64,000 bases of DNA from an uncultured bacterium (GTDB lineage: Bacteria; Spirochaetota; UBA4802; JAGODF01), in NCBI GenBank assembly GCA_937921485.1, contig CAKZSV010000016.1:1-64000 (forward strand). The letters run 5' to 3'. The notes under the pieces are model-generated. The model had not been told where the DNA came from, did no database searches, and saw nothing but the letters and a program-made list of their open reading frames with translations. This document shows positions 54,007-63,263 of this stretch, piece after piece. The position numbers and the translations under genes were made by a program. Position 1 is the first letter of the stretch. Each line of letters begins with the position of its first letter.

Positions 54007-55395
54007 ATGCTGCAATTAAAAGGAAATAAAGCGGTTGTGGTGGGGCTGGGATACCGAACCGGCCTTGCAACCTGTAATTTTTTAGCACAGCGCGGCTTTG
54101 CGGTAACAGGGAATGATATAAAATCTCTGGATGAGCTTGGAAGCGTGATAGAGAAGATGAATCCCTCTGTCCGTATTATTGCAGGAATGCAGTCGCCGGA
54201 CATTCTTGCCGAAGGCTTTGATTTCCTGGTCATAAGCCCCGGCGTTCCGCGCACCATTCCGCTTATCCGCGAAGCGGAAGCACGAGGAATCCCCGTGATT
54301 GCGGAAATTGAGCTTGCCTACCGCTATATGAAAGGGTACATTGTGGGCATCACCGGCACCGACGGAAAATCGACAACGACCTCACTTGTGGGGCATGTCT
54401 TGTCCGGGCTTGGCATACACACGCTGGTGGGTGGCAATATCGGCATTCCGCTCATTTCTCTTGTCGATGAAACCGGCGATAATTCCGTTTCCGTCATCGA
54501 ACTTTCTTCCTTTCAGCTTGAAACAATCGATGCGTTTCGTCCGCATGCAGCTGCAATGCTCAATATCACTCCCGATCATCTGGACCGATATACAAACATG
54601 GATGAGTACACCGCAGCAAAGATGCGCATCGCAAAAAATCAGACCGCTGATGATGCATTTGTGTACTATCGTGATGATGCGCGCATCGCGCGATTTTTGG
54701 ACAGCGTTGGGGCGAAAAAATTCGGTTTTTCCCTTGCTGATGATGATGCGGATGCATTTTTGCGCGACGATGCAATCCATATGCGGTGGAATGGGATTGT
54801 CCAGCGCATTTTAGATACACGCGCAATGAAGCTGGTCGGGCGCCACAACGCCCTCAACGCAATGGCTGCCATGCTGATGGCGTGCGCAATACTGCGGCGG
54901 ATGGACATAGAAATTGATGAGCAACGTATTGCGCGTCTTATAGCTGATTTTCCAGGCCTTCCGCACCGGATGGAAAGGCTCGGCGAGTTTGAAGGAAGAA
55001 CATTCATTAATGATTCAAAGGCGACCACTGTTGGTGCGGTTGAAATGGCGCTTGAAGGTTTTCGCGGGAACGCGGTGCTCATTCTGGGCGGGCGCACGAA
55101 GGGCGATGATTATTCCCGGCTTGCGAAAAAATTGGAGGGAAAAATCAGGGCGCTGGTGCTTCTGGGCGAGTCGAAGAATGAATTTTCGAAACTATTTGCG
55201 TCATTTTCCCCGCTCATTGCCGATTCGCTCGAGGATGCGGTGCGCCTTGCAATGCAAGCAAGCCGACCCGGGGATGCGATACTGCTTTCGCCCGCATGCG
55301 CGTCGTTTGACATGTTTCGAAGCTATGAGCACCGCGGTGAAGTGTTCAGAAGTATTTTTGAAGGACTCAAAAAGGGTGATATCAGATGGACGTGA
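54007..55395 (+). CDS. murD: UDP-MurNAc-L-alanine:D-glutamate ligase MurD
   Basis: 462 residues. ATP loop reads GITGTDGKSTTTSL rather than the usual GTNGKTTT, a mild variant. ISPGVPRTIPLI, SSFQLETID, NITPDHLDRY and FINDSKATTVGAVEMAL support MurD. The last ten bases overlap the ftsW start. Confidence 0.94.
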   Translation: MLQLKGNKAVVVGLGYRTGLATCNFLAQRGFAVTGNDIKSLDELGSVIEKMNPSVRIIAGMQSPDILAEGFDFLVISPGVPRTIPLIREAEARGIPVIAEIELAYRYMKGYIVGITGTDGKSTTTSLVGHVLSGLGIHTLVGGNIGIPLISLVDETGDNSVSVIELSSFQLETIDAFRPHAAAMLNITPDHLDRYTNMDEYTAAKMRIAKNQTADDAFVYYRDDARIARFLDSVGAKKFGFSLADDDADAFLRDDAIHMRWNGIVQRILDTRAMKLVGRHNALNAMAAMLMACAILRRMDIEIDEQRIARLIADFPGLPHRMERLGEFEGRTFINDSKATTVGAVEMALEGFRGNAVLILGGRTKGDDYSRLAKKLEGKIRALVLLGESKNEFSKLFASFSPLIADSLEDAVRLAMQASRPGDAILLSPACASFDMFRSYEHRGEVFRSIFEGLKKGDIRWT

Positions 55396-56546
55396 AAGAC
55401 TACATCGATACTCGACGAGTTCATGAGCCGGATTTCATGCTATTCCTGACGATATTCGTGCTGGCAGGAATCGGGCTTGCCATGAGCTACAGCGCCAGCG
55501 CGGCGTACGCGCAGCGGGTATTTCATGATTCATTTTACTTTTTGAAGCGCCAATTTCTCTGGTGCGCGCTCGGGTTTTCAGCGCTGTATTTTTTTCAGCG
55601 CGTCGATTATCGTGAGTACGCGAAATATACCAAAATCATGCTGTTTGTGTTGCTCTTTGCGCTCATCCTTGTGTTTGTGCCGGGAATAGGAAAAAATGTC
55701 AAGGGTTCAGCGCGCTGGCTTGGCATGGGGCCTCTTTCGTTTCAGCCTGCCGAGTTTGTAAAGGTCTTCCTTGTCATCTATCTTGCCAAGGTGTTTTCCG
55801 CCGAGCATGAAACCGTCATCAGCAATGTCCTGCGGCTTCTGGTGCCGATGCTCATCACCGCGATTGTCTTTGTTCTGGTGCTTTTACAGCCGGATTTCAG
55901 CACTGCCATAAACATACTTCTGGTTTCGGTGCTCATGCTCTTCGTTTCAGGGTTTCCGTTCGCCTATCTTCTGACGCTTGGGCTTATCAGCGTTCCGATG
56001 TTTTATCTTCTCATCTATCAGGTTTCATACCGCAGAGCGCGTTTGCTTGCATTTTTCAATCCATGGGAGCATCGTTTCGGGATAGGCTATCATGTGATTC
56101 AATCGTTCATCGCGTTTAAGCTGGGAGGCTTTTCCGGAGTGGGGCTTGGAAACGGCACTCAGAAAATTCAGCGCCTCCCTGAACCGCATACCGATTTTAT
56201 TTTCGCGGTCATAGCCGAAGAAGCCGGGCTGGCGGGTACGGCGCTTGTGCTGTTTCTTTTCTGCCTCTTTGGATTGCGCGGTATAAAAATCGCGCTGCAT
56301 GCGCCCGACGAGTTTGGAAGACTTTTAGCGGTCGGACTTACCCTTCTTGTGTCGATTCAGGCCTTCATTAATATCGCGGTAGTGAGCGGTAGGCTTCCGG
56401 CCACAGGAATTCCTCTTCCCCTCATCAGCTATGGAGGCTCTTCCTTTATTTCGACGATGATTGCATGCGGCATTCTTTTGAATATATCCCGCTATAGAGA
56501 AGCGGTAATTGAAGAAGTCAAACTTGCGGGGGAAGAAGCGCTATGA
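55386..56546 (+). CDS. ftsW: Septal peptidoglycan polymerase FtsW
   Basis: 386 residues, SEDS family with about ten helices. MSYSASAAYA, KGSARWLGMGPLSFQPAEFVKV and GGSSFISTMIACG are conserved marks; the catalytic Asp region is in HTDFIFAVIAEEAG. Needs a class B PBP partner, which is not in this cluster. Confidence 0.94.
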   Translation: MDVKDYIDTRRVHEPDFMLFLTIFVLAGIGLAMSYSASAAYAQRVFHDSFYFLKRQFLWCALGFSALYFFQRVDYREYAKYTKIMLFVLLFALILVFVPGIGKNVKGSARWLGMGPLSFQPAEFVKVFLVIYLAKVFSAEHETVISNVLRLLVPMLITAIVFVLVLLQPDFSTAINILLVSVLMLFVSGFPFAYLLTLGLISVPMFYLLIYQVSYRRARLLAFFNPWEHRFGIGYHVIQSFIAFKLGGFSGVGLGNGTQKIQRLPEPHTDFIFAVIAEEAGLAGTALVLFLFCLFGLRGIKIALHAPDEFGRLLAVGLTLLVSIQAFINIAVVSGRLPATGIPLPLISYGGSSFISTMIACGILLNISRYREAVIEEVKLAGEEAL

Positions 56547-57658
56547 CGACAATGCGGATACTCATCGTTGCGGGCGGCACGGGAGGGCATATCAGCCCGG
56601 GTATCGCGCTGTACGAAGAATGTAAAGCGCGGGGAGCTGACGTGCGGCTGCTCATGAGCAGGAAAGACGCGCGGTTTACATACGTGAAAGAGCCTGGCAG
56701 CGATATTCTGTATTATTCAGCGCCGCCGTTTGGAAAAAATCCGTTTGCACTTTTAGCGTTTCCGATTCGGTTTGCGTTTGCGGTTTTTATTTCAAAGAGA
56801 ATCCTGAAGAAATACTCAATTGAAGCAGTGGTAGGCATGGGCGGGTATGTGTCGGCGCCGATGCTGTATGCCGCCCGCAGGAAGAAAGTGCCCTTCTATC
56901 TCTGCGAGCAGAATTCCGTGCCGGGAAAAGTGACGAGATATTTTTCCCGTTATGCAGAAGCCGTCTTCTCTACGTTTGAAAACGCGCGCACGCATCTTCC
57001 GGTGGTGAAGAAATTCCTGTGTACGGGTAATCCTATCCGGAAAAAAATCTTCGAAGCGGAAGACAGGGAGCGCGCACGTGCGGCATTTAATATGAGGCAC
57101 TGCAAGAAAGTAATTCTCGCCATCGGCGGCAGTCAGGGGGCGGTGAAAATAAACGAACTGGTGGTGGGGCTGAAGAAAGCCTATCCGCGCGAATTCAAGG
57201 ATGTGGGCATCATCTGGAGCACGGGGGAATTTTCATACGAAAGCTACAAGAAGCGCCTTCAGGAAGAAGATATTGCGGGCTCGGTGTTTCTCTCGCCGTT
57301 TATCGCCAATGTTCAGACGGCCTATCGCGCCAGCGATATCGCTATAAGCAGAGCGGGAGCCGGCGTTATGATGGAACTGGCGGCGATGGGCGTGCCCTCA
57401 ATTCTCATACCATATCCGTTTGCCGCTGACAACCACCAGGATGGCAATGCCGATGAATTCGCCCAGGCTGGTGCCGCGATTAAAATTTCAAATGAAGATG
57501 CCACGGCGGAAAAGGTTGCGCCGGTGCTTCTGGATTTGCTGAATAATCCCATGAAGCTCGAACGGATGCGGCAGGCCGCGCTTGCTGTCGCAAAGAAGAA
57601 CGCCGCGGCGGATATTGCCGAAATTGTGATGAAAAAAACAGGAGCCGTACATGTTTAG
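56543..57658 (+). CDS. murG: Lipid II synthase MurG
   Basis: 371 residues, GT-B fold. VAGGTGGHISPGIAL at the N-terminus, GMGGYVSAPMLYAA, EQNSVPGKVTRYF, AIGGSQGAVKINELV and the donor-site SRAGAGVMMELAAMGVPSIL. Overlaps ftsW and murC. Confidence 0.96.
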   Translation: MTTMRILIVAGGTGGHISPGIALYEECKARGADVRLLMSRKDARFTYVKEPGSDILYYSAPPFGKNPFALLAFPIRFAFAVFISKRILKKYSIEAVVGMGGYVSAPMLYAARRKKVPFYLCEQNSVPGKVTRYFSRYAEAVFSTFENARTHLPVVKKFLCTGNPIRKKIFEAEDRERARAAFNMRHCKKVILAIGGSQGAVKINELVVGLKKAYPREFKDVGIIWSTGEFSYESYKKRLQEEDIAGSVFLSPFIANVQTAYRASDIAISRAGAGVMMELAAMGVPSILIPYPFAADNHQDGNADEFAQAGAAIKISNEDATAEKVAPVLLDLLNNPMKLERMRQAALAVAKKNAAADIAEIVMKKTGAVHV

Positions 57659-59033
57659 AAAATCGAAAAGAATGCATTTCATCGGCATCGGCGGTATCGG
57701 CATGAGCGGTATCGCAGAGATACTGGTGAATTTGGGCTATGAAGTGTCCGGTTCCGACCTTCGTGAATCGGAGCAGACCAGGCGGCTGGCGCAGCTTGGC
57801 GTGAAAATTTTCATCGGCCATTATCCGTCAAACATCGGCGATTATCATGTCGTGGTGACTTCATCGGCGATTCATCCGAACAATCCCGAACTGCTCGAAG
57901 CAAAAAAGAGAAAAATCCCGGTTATTCATCGCTCGGAGATGCTGGCGGAGCTTGTGAGGCTCAAACACGGGATCGGCATTGCGGGCACGCACGGCAAGAC
58001 GACTACGTCATCTCTGCTTGCGTGGGTGCTCGAATTCGGAGGGCTCAACCCCACTTCAGTAGTTGGCGGGAAGGTGCTCAATTTCGGTTCCAATGCGCGC
58101 ATCGGGCAGGGGCAGTACCTTGTGTTCGAAGCCGATGAATCAGACGGGTCTTTTTTAAAACTTCTTCCTTCAATTGCGATTGTGACGAATATCGACGCAG
58201 ACCATCTCGATCACTATAAATATTTCGAAGGGCTGAAGGAAGCGTTTCTTGAGTATATTAATAACATTCCTTTTTATGGATATTCAGTCCTCTGTCTCGA
58301 TGATCCGATAATTGCGGAGCTTTTGCCGAAGGTGGAGCGCCCTTTTATGACATACGGCCTTTCGGAAGGTGCTGATTTCAGAGCCGCGAATGTCGGAATG
58401 CAGGACGGAAAGACGCTCTATGAGGTGTATTACCGCGGCGAAAAACAGGGAACGATTGCGCTGGGGCTTATTGGCACGCATAATGTGGTAAATTCATTGG
58501 CGGTGATTGCCGTTTCGCTCGAACTGGGACTTTCCTTTGAAACGATACGGGAAGGATTCGCGCAATTCAAAGGCGTGGGAAGGCGGCTTGAACGCATCGA
58601 GCAGGTCGGCAGCATCACAATCATGGATGATTACGGCCATCACCCCACTGAAGTGCGCGCCACCCTTGAGGCGCTCTCGAAGCTTGGGCGCAGAATTGTG
58701 GTGATATTCCAGCCCCACCGCTTCAGCCGTACCCAGCTTTTATGGGACGATTTCGGTTCGGCGTTTGCGCATGCGGATGAGATCTTTCTCACGGAAATAT
58801 ATCCGGCCGGGGAGGAGCCCATCGAAGGAGTGAATTCCGGCCTTATACGCAGTGCAATTCAAAAGCATGAAGGCAGGGATGTTTTAATCATTTCGAAATT
58901 TGAAGAAATTCCCGATTATATAAGTAAGATAGTCCGCGAAGGGGATGTGGTGCTCACCCTGGGTGCGGGGGATATTTATAAGGCGGGACCGATGATTGCA
59001 AAGGCACTCAAACGGGAAAGGGGAACGGCGTGA
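57651..59033 (+). CDS. murC: UDP-MurNAc:L-alanine ligase MurC
   Basis: 460 residues. HFIGIGGIGMSGIAEIL, IAGTHGKTTTSSLL, FEADESDGSFLKL, NIDADHLDHYK and DDYGHHPTEVRATLEAL. GGAG lies 6 bases before the ATG. murB and ddl, which often follow, are not here. Confidence 0.96.
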   Translation: MFRKSKRMHFIGIGGIGMSGIAEILVNLGYEVSGSDLRESEQTRRLAQLGVKIFIGHYPSNIGDYHVVVTSSAIHPNNPELLEAKKRKIPVIHRSEMLAELVRLKHGIGIAGTHGKTTTSSLLAWVLEFGGLNPTSVVGGKVLNFGSNARIGQGQYLVFEADESDGSFLKLLPSIAIVTNIDADHLDHYKYFEGLKEAFLEYINNIPFYGYSVLCLDDPIIAELLPKVERPFMTYGLSEGADFRAANVGMQDGKTLYEVYYRGEKQGTIALGLIGTHNVVNSLAVIAVSLELGLSFETIREGFAQFKGVGRRLERIEQVGSITIMDDYGHHPTEVRATLEALSKLGRRIVVIFQPHRFSRTQLLWDDFGSAFAHADEIFLTEIYPAGEEPIEGVNSGLIRSAIQKHEGRDVLIISKFEEIPDYISKIVREGDVVLTLGAGDIYKAGPMIAKALKRERGTA

Positions 59034-59725
59034 TGGCTCATCGAAGATTTCTCTACATTTCGATAGCCGGTGCACTCTTTCTTGGGGCATTTGTATCGCT
59101 GTGGGGCGAAACGGTTGATGTGCGCAGGGTGGAATTCAAAGGGCTGAAGTACCTTTCACCCCGTGAGATAATGGAGCAGGTACGCTTTGTGAAGAATAAT
59201 GAAATGATGCGAATCGACATGACTTCTTTGAAAGAAGTGCTTGCAAAAACTGCGATGGTGCGCGCAAGCTCGATTGCGGTTTTTGAAGAAAAGCTCATCG
59301 TCACTGTGACCGAGCGGGAGCCGGCGCATGTGTGCGCGGTGGTGAAAGCCAATGAAACCATCACGTTTGAGCTCGATGATTCGCTTTCAGTTGTTTCTGT
59401 GAGGAACATACACCGCAGCGATGTGCCGGTCGTTGTGTTGCAGGAAGAAGACCTTCCCGGAGGAAAGCTTTCGGCACGGGCAATTGAGCTATTCAAAGGT
59501 TTGTCGGTTTTAAAGAAACATCATGCTGAACTGTACCGGGAGCTTTCCGAAGTGAAGTTCCGGCCCGATGGCGTGTACGAGATTCGCCTCAAAGGGAGAA
59601 ATACGAAAATCATTGTACAGGATTCGGCTTTTTCGACCCTGAAATATATTGTTTCGGCACTTGACGAGAAAAAATACTATCCGGGCACGCTGTGGGTTGG
59701 CAGCGGTTTCGGAGTGATAAAGTAA
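59033..59725 (+). CDS. ftsQ: Division protein FtsQ/DivIB
   Basis: 230 residues: one N-terminal membrane helix, a POTRA domain (VDVRRVEFKGLKYLSPREIMEQV) and a beta domain (TVTEREPAHVCAVV). Located between murC and ftsA. The ATG at 59033 shares bases with the murC stop (TGATG) and has GGGGA 8 bases upstream. Confidence 0.85.
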   Translation: MAHRRFLYISIAGALFLGAFVSLWGETVDVRRVEFKGLKYLSPREIMEQVRFVKNNEMMRIDMTSLKEVLAKTAMVRASSIAVFEEKLIVTVTEREPAHVCAVVKANETITFELDDSLSVVSVRNIHRSDVPVVVLQEEDLPGGKLSARAIELFKGLSVLKKHHAELYRELSEVKFRPDGVYEIRLKGRNTKIIVQDSAFSTLKYIVSALDEKKYYPGTLWVGSGFGVIK

Positions 59726-59737
59726 TCGGGAGACGTG

Positions 59738-60970
59738 ATGATGGAAGGCATTGTGGTGGGGCTTGATCTTGGAACCACGAAAACCTGCGCGGTGATCGGC
59801 TTTCGCAATGAGCACGGCCAGATCGAAATCGCGGGCGTGGGTGTTGCGCCGTCAAAGGGGCTGAAAAACGGCGTCATTGTGAATATCGACAACACCGTCG
59901 CTTCCATCGTCAAATCAATCGAAGACGCGGAACTCATGGCGGGGTGCGAAGTGAGTTCGGTGTATGTGGGCATCACCGGCGTTCATGTGAAAGGCGAGAA
60001 TCAGCGAGGGGTTGTGGCAATATCGAACAGAAGCCGGCTTGTCAATGCCGCCGAAGTGAAGCGCGTCTTCGAGGCAGCCCAGGCGATCAAGGTACCCGCC
60101 GACAGAGAAATTGTACATGTGCTTTCAAAGGAATTTGCGGTGGACGATCAGAGCGGTATCAAAGACCCCATCGGGATGAGCGGCGTGCGGCTCGAAGCGG
60201 AAGTGCACATCATCACGGCTGCAACGACGAGCATTCAGAATGTCATTAAATCCGTGCATAAGGCGGGATTCCAGTGTTCCGATGTGATTTTTTCGCCGCT
60301 TGCTTCATCGGAGGCATGCCTCACGCAGGACGAGAAAGATCTGGGCGTGGCGCTCATCGATGTGGGGGGCGGCACGAGCGATATTATGGTGTTCATCGAA
60401 GGAGGAGTGGCGCATTCCTCGGTGCTTCCGGTGGGCGGCATTCATGTTACCAACGATATTTCCATCGGGCTGATGACTCCGCTTGAGGCTGCGGAAGTCA
60501 TTAAAAAGAAGCACGGGTGCGCGGCGGTGGATCTGGTCGATGCCTCGGAAACGATTGAAGTGCCGTCGGTCGGCGGACGGGCGCCGCGAAGGCTTTTCCG
60601 GCAGGAACTCGCACAGATCATCGAGCCGAGGATGATGGAGATCATGGAGATGATCGACCGTGAGCTGACCGCAAGCGGCAAGAAAGAGCTTCTCGCGGCA
60701 GGTATTGTGCTCACCGGCGGGGGGAGCATGCTCGACGGATGCGTTGAGATAGCGGAACGCGTGTTCAATTTACCGGTGCGCATCGCTGTTCCCCGCGATA
60801 TTGCAGGGCTGAAAGACGAAGTCTCCACGCCGCAATTTTCCCACGGGGTGGGACTGGTGAAGTACGGCATTCTCAAGGAAATATTCAGGGCAGGGAAGAT
60901 GCAGGAAAGGAAGGGCGGCATCAAGAGTATCGGAACGCGCATTTTTAAATGGCTCGAGCAGTACTTGTAA
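59738..60970 (+). CDS. ftsA: Division protein FtsA
   Basis: Actin-like ATPase that tethers FtsZ to the membrane. 410 residues: VGLDLGTTKTCAVIG, the 1C domain ITGVHVKGENQRGVVAISN, VALIDVGGGTSDIMVF, VLTGGGSMLDGC and a C-terminal amphipathic helix (IGTRIFKWLEQYL). GGGAG is 5 bases before the ATG at 59738. Confidence 0.95.
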   Translation: MMEGIVVGLDLGTTKTCAVIGFRNEHGQIEIAGVGVAPSKGLKNGVIVNIDNTVASIVKSIEDAELMAGCEVSSVYVGITGVHVKGENQRGVVAISNRSRLVNAAEVKRVFEAAQAIKVPADREIVHVLSKEFAVDDQSGIKDPIGMSGVRLEAEVHIITAATTSIQNVIKSVHKAGFQCSDVIFSPLASSEACLTQDEKDLGVALIDVGGGTSDIMVFIEGGVAHSSVLPVGGIHVTNDISIGLMTPLEAAEVIKKKHGCAAVDLVDASETIEVPSVGGRAPRRLFRQELAQIIEPRMMEIMEMIDRELTASGKKELLAAGIVLTGGGSMLDGCVEIAERVFNLPVRIAVPRDIAGLKDEVSTPQFSHGVGLVKYGILKEIFRAGKMQERKGGIKSIGTRIFKWLEQYL

Positions 60971-61031
60971 ATTTTTTATTATTTGATGTGACATAAGACT
61001 AAGCACAATTTTACCGAAATGGGGGGACCGT

Positions 61032-62204
61032 ATGTTCAGGATGGAAGAAGAGAAGGAATTGACCACCATCATCAAGGTGGTCGGCGTGGGGGGCGCCGGT
61101 ACCAATGCGGTGAATCGCATGATTGCGACCGGAATGGAAGGCGTCGAGTTTATTGTCGTCAACACCGATGCGCAGCAGCTTAAGAGCTCTCTTGCCAGGG
61201 AAAAAATCCAGATTGGCTGCAAGCTCACAAGGGGGCTTGGCGCGGGAGCCGATCCGGAAGTGGGGCGCGAAGCCGCGAACGAAGACCGCGATAAGATAAC
61301 AAAAGCCCTCAAAGGGGCCGACATGGTCTTCATCACGGCCGGCATGGGAGGCGGTACCGGAACGGGCGCAGCGCCGATTGTCGCCGAAATTGCGAAGGAG
61401 CAGGGTGCGCTTGTGGTCGGCGTGGTGACCAAGCCGTTCCGCGTGGAAGGAAGGCGCCGCATGACTCAGGCGGAACAGGGAATCGCAAATATAAAAGAAA
61501 AGGTCGATACGCTCATCACGATTCCCAACGATCTTTTACTTAAAATTATCGACCGTAAAACGCCGATTGACGATGCGTTCAAACTTGCCGACGATATTCT
61601 TCGCCAGGGCGTTCAGGGCATTTCCGACATCATTATGGTCACGGGCCTGGTGAACGTAGATTTTGCCGATGTGCGCACGGTGATGAAAGAAACCGGCGAT
61701 GCGCTTATGGGTGTGGGTCTGGGCTTCGGCGAAAATAAGGCAATTGAGGCGACCCAGATGGCCATTAACAGCCCGCTTCTTGAAGAAACGAGCATCCATG
61801 GCGCCAAGGCGGTCCTCATCAATATTGCGGGCGGAAACGATCTTTCTCTGCACGAAGTGAATGAGGTGAACGATCTCGTCACGAAGCAGGTGGATCCAGA
61901 AGCGAATATCATTTTCGGTACCACCATCGATCCCGCGCTCGACGATAAAGTCAGGGTTACCGTCATCGCGACCGGTTTCGACAGGAAAAAGAATATGCTG
62001 GTGAAAGGGAGCGATGCGGATCTTGATCGCCGCACGGGCGCGACGCTGAAACTTGTGGAGAACAAGGAAAGCGCGGGAGAGCCCCGGCGCAGGGTGGCTG
62101 CGGTTGGCCGAACCTTCAGGCCCGATTATGATAGCCAGCGGTTTTTCGAAAGCGCGAAGGATGATCTGGAAATACCGGCGTTCCTTCGCCGATCTCAGGA
62201 TTAA
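61032..62204 (+). CDS. ftsZ: Tubulin-like division GTPase FtsZ
   Basis: 390 residues. [23 protein letters not shown], the GTP loop [10 protein letters not shown] and the T7 loop region [12 protein letters not shown]. The C-terminal tail ends [14 protein letters not shown], the conserved FtsA-binding peptide. GGGGGG precedes the ATG by 5 bases, and a 61-base gap from ftsA holds ATGTGACATAA, a one-mismatch relative of the recurrent motif. Confidence 0.97.
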   Translation: MFRMEEEKELTTIIKVVGVGGAGTNAVNRMIATGMEGVEFIVVNTDAQQLKSSLAREKIQIGCKLTRGLGAGADPEVGREAANEDRDKITKALKGADMVFITAGMGGGTGTGAAPIVAEIAKEQGALVVGVVTKPFRVEGRRRMTQAEQGIANIKEKVDTLITIPNDLLLKIIDRKTPIDDAFKLADDILRQGVQGISDIIMVTGLVNVDFADVRTVMKETGDALMGVGLGFGENKAIEATQMAINSPLLEETSIHGAKAVLINIAGGNDLSLHEVNEVNDLVTKQVDPEANIIFGTTIDPALDDKVRVTVIATGFDRKKNMLVKGSDADLDRRTGATLKLVENKESAGEPRRRVAAVGRTFRPDYDSQRFFESAKDDLEIPAFLRRSQD

Positions 62205-62221
62205 TATGCTCTGTCCCCCCG

Positions 62222-62244
62222 GCCGGGGCGCGATGCGCCCCGGC
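62222..62244. repeat. GC-rich hairpin after ftsZ
   Basis: A perfect 10-bp stem, GCCGGGGCGC and its complement, with a GAT loop. It is followed by CTCATTATTTGC rather than a T-run, so it is a weak terminator at best or an mRNA-stabilising hairpin that lowers amgK expression. Confidence 0.6.
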
Positions 62245-62258
62245 TCATTATTTGCACG

Positions 62259-63263
62259 ATGAAGGAATCAGCGCATGAAATAATTGAAGACTTCTGCCGG
62301 GAATCGCTCGGGAATTGCGATTTCTGCGAGATGCTTGCGGGCGATGCTTCCACCCGGCAATATTTTCGCGTACAGCATGCGGATCGAACCTGCATCGTAT
62401 GCCATGATCCCGCGTTCGCGGGATGCGATCCCTCCGGGTATCCGTTTCTGCAGGTGCATACACTCTTTGCGCGCCATGCCATCCCCGTTCCGAAAGTATA
62501 TCGCCATGATTCTGCGCGCGGGCTTATCTTGCAGGAAGATGGCGGAGATTTGCTTCTGGAAGATTATGTAGAAGGAACACCTGATGATGTGCTGTGTTCT
62601 CTGTATGAAAAACTCATAGATATAATTATCTCTATTCAGCGTATCGCCGACGACGGTTCAATTCCTTTCTCGCTTTTTTTTGACGAAGAGAAGCTCAATT
62701 TCGAATTTTCCTTTTTTCTGGAGCATGCACTGGAAGGCTTTTTTAATGTACAGCTTTCTGAAAAACTACAAAAAGAACTTCGCTCGTGTTTTATGGCAAT
62801 TTCGAAACTGCTTCAGCGCAACGACCTTTTCGTGCTCTGCCATCGGGATTATCATGCAAGAAATATTTTAATGCGTGACGAGGGATTCCTTGTGATAGAT
62901 TTTCAGGATGCGCGCATGGGGCTTCCGCTCTACGACCCTGTATCGCTTCTTCGCGATTCCTACGTAACGCTATCCGATGATGCGTTCGAGCATCTAAAAA
63001 AATATTATTATGATGCATCACTAAAAAGCGGCATTCACGCGCTTGGCCGTGATGAATTTGAATATTTATTCCATCTTTCGGCATTTCAAAGAAACGTGAA
63101 GGCGCTTGGAACGTTTGGCTATCAGATTGCGAGGCGCGGAAAACACATCTATCGGCAGTACATCGACCGCACCATCGGCTATCTTGCAACATACACTAAC
63201 TTCGAGGATGAAATTTCCCGGCCGGCGCGCATCATTCTTGACTGCCTGCGGAGCGAGCCGTGA
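62259..63263 (+). CDS. amgK: AmgK-like N-acetylmuramate/N-acetylglucosamine kinase
   Basis: 334 residues of the aminoglycoside phosphotransferase fold: GDASTRQYFRV, LFARHAIPVPKVY, the catalytic HRDYHARNIL and metal site VIDFQDARMGLPLYDP. In Pseudomonas AmgK phosphorylates the anomeric hydroxyl of MurNAc and GlcNAc, and MurU uses the product; here a MurU-like gene overlaps its stop by 4 bases, as in that pair. Confidence 0.85.
   Translation: MKESAHEIIEDFCRESLGNCDFCEMLAGDASTRQYFRVQHADRTCIVCHDPAFAGCDPSGYPFLQVHTLFARHAIPVPKVYRHDSARGLILQEDGGDLLLEDYVEGTPDDVLCSLYEKLIDIIISIQRIADDGSIPFSLFFDEEKLNFEFSFFLEHALEGFFNVQLSEKLQKELRSCFMAISKLLQRNDLFVLCHRDYHARNILMRDEGFLVIDFQDARMGLPLYDPVSLLRDSYVTLSDDAFEHLKKYYYDASLKSGIHALGRDEFEYLFHLSAFQRNVKALGTFGYQIARRGKHIYRQYIDRTIGYLATYTNFEDEISRPARIILDCLRSEP

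Noticed and set aside
62222..62244. Terminator after ftsZ
   Set aside because: Perfect hairpin but no T-run; amgK follows only 15 bases later on the same strand, so kept as a repeat, not a terminator.
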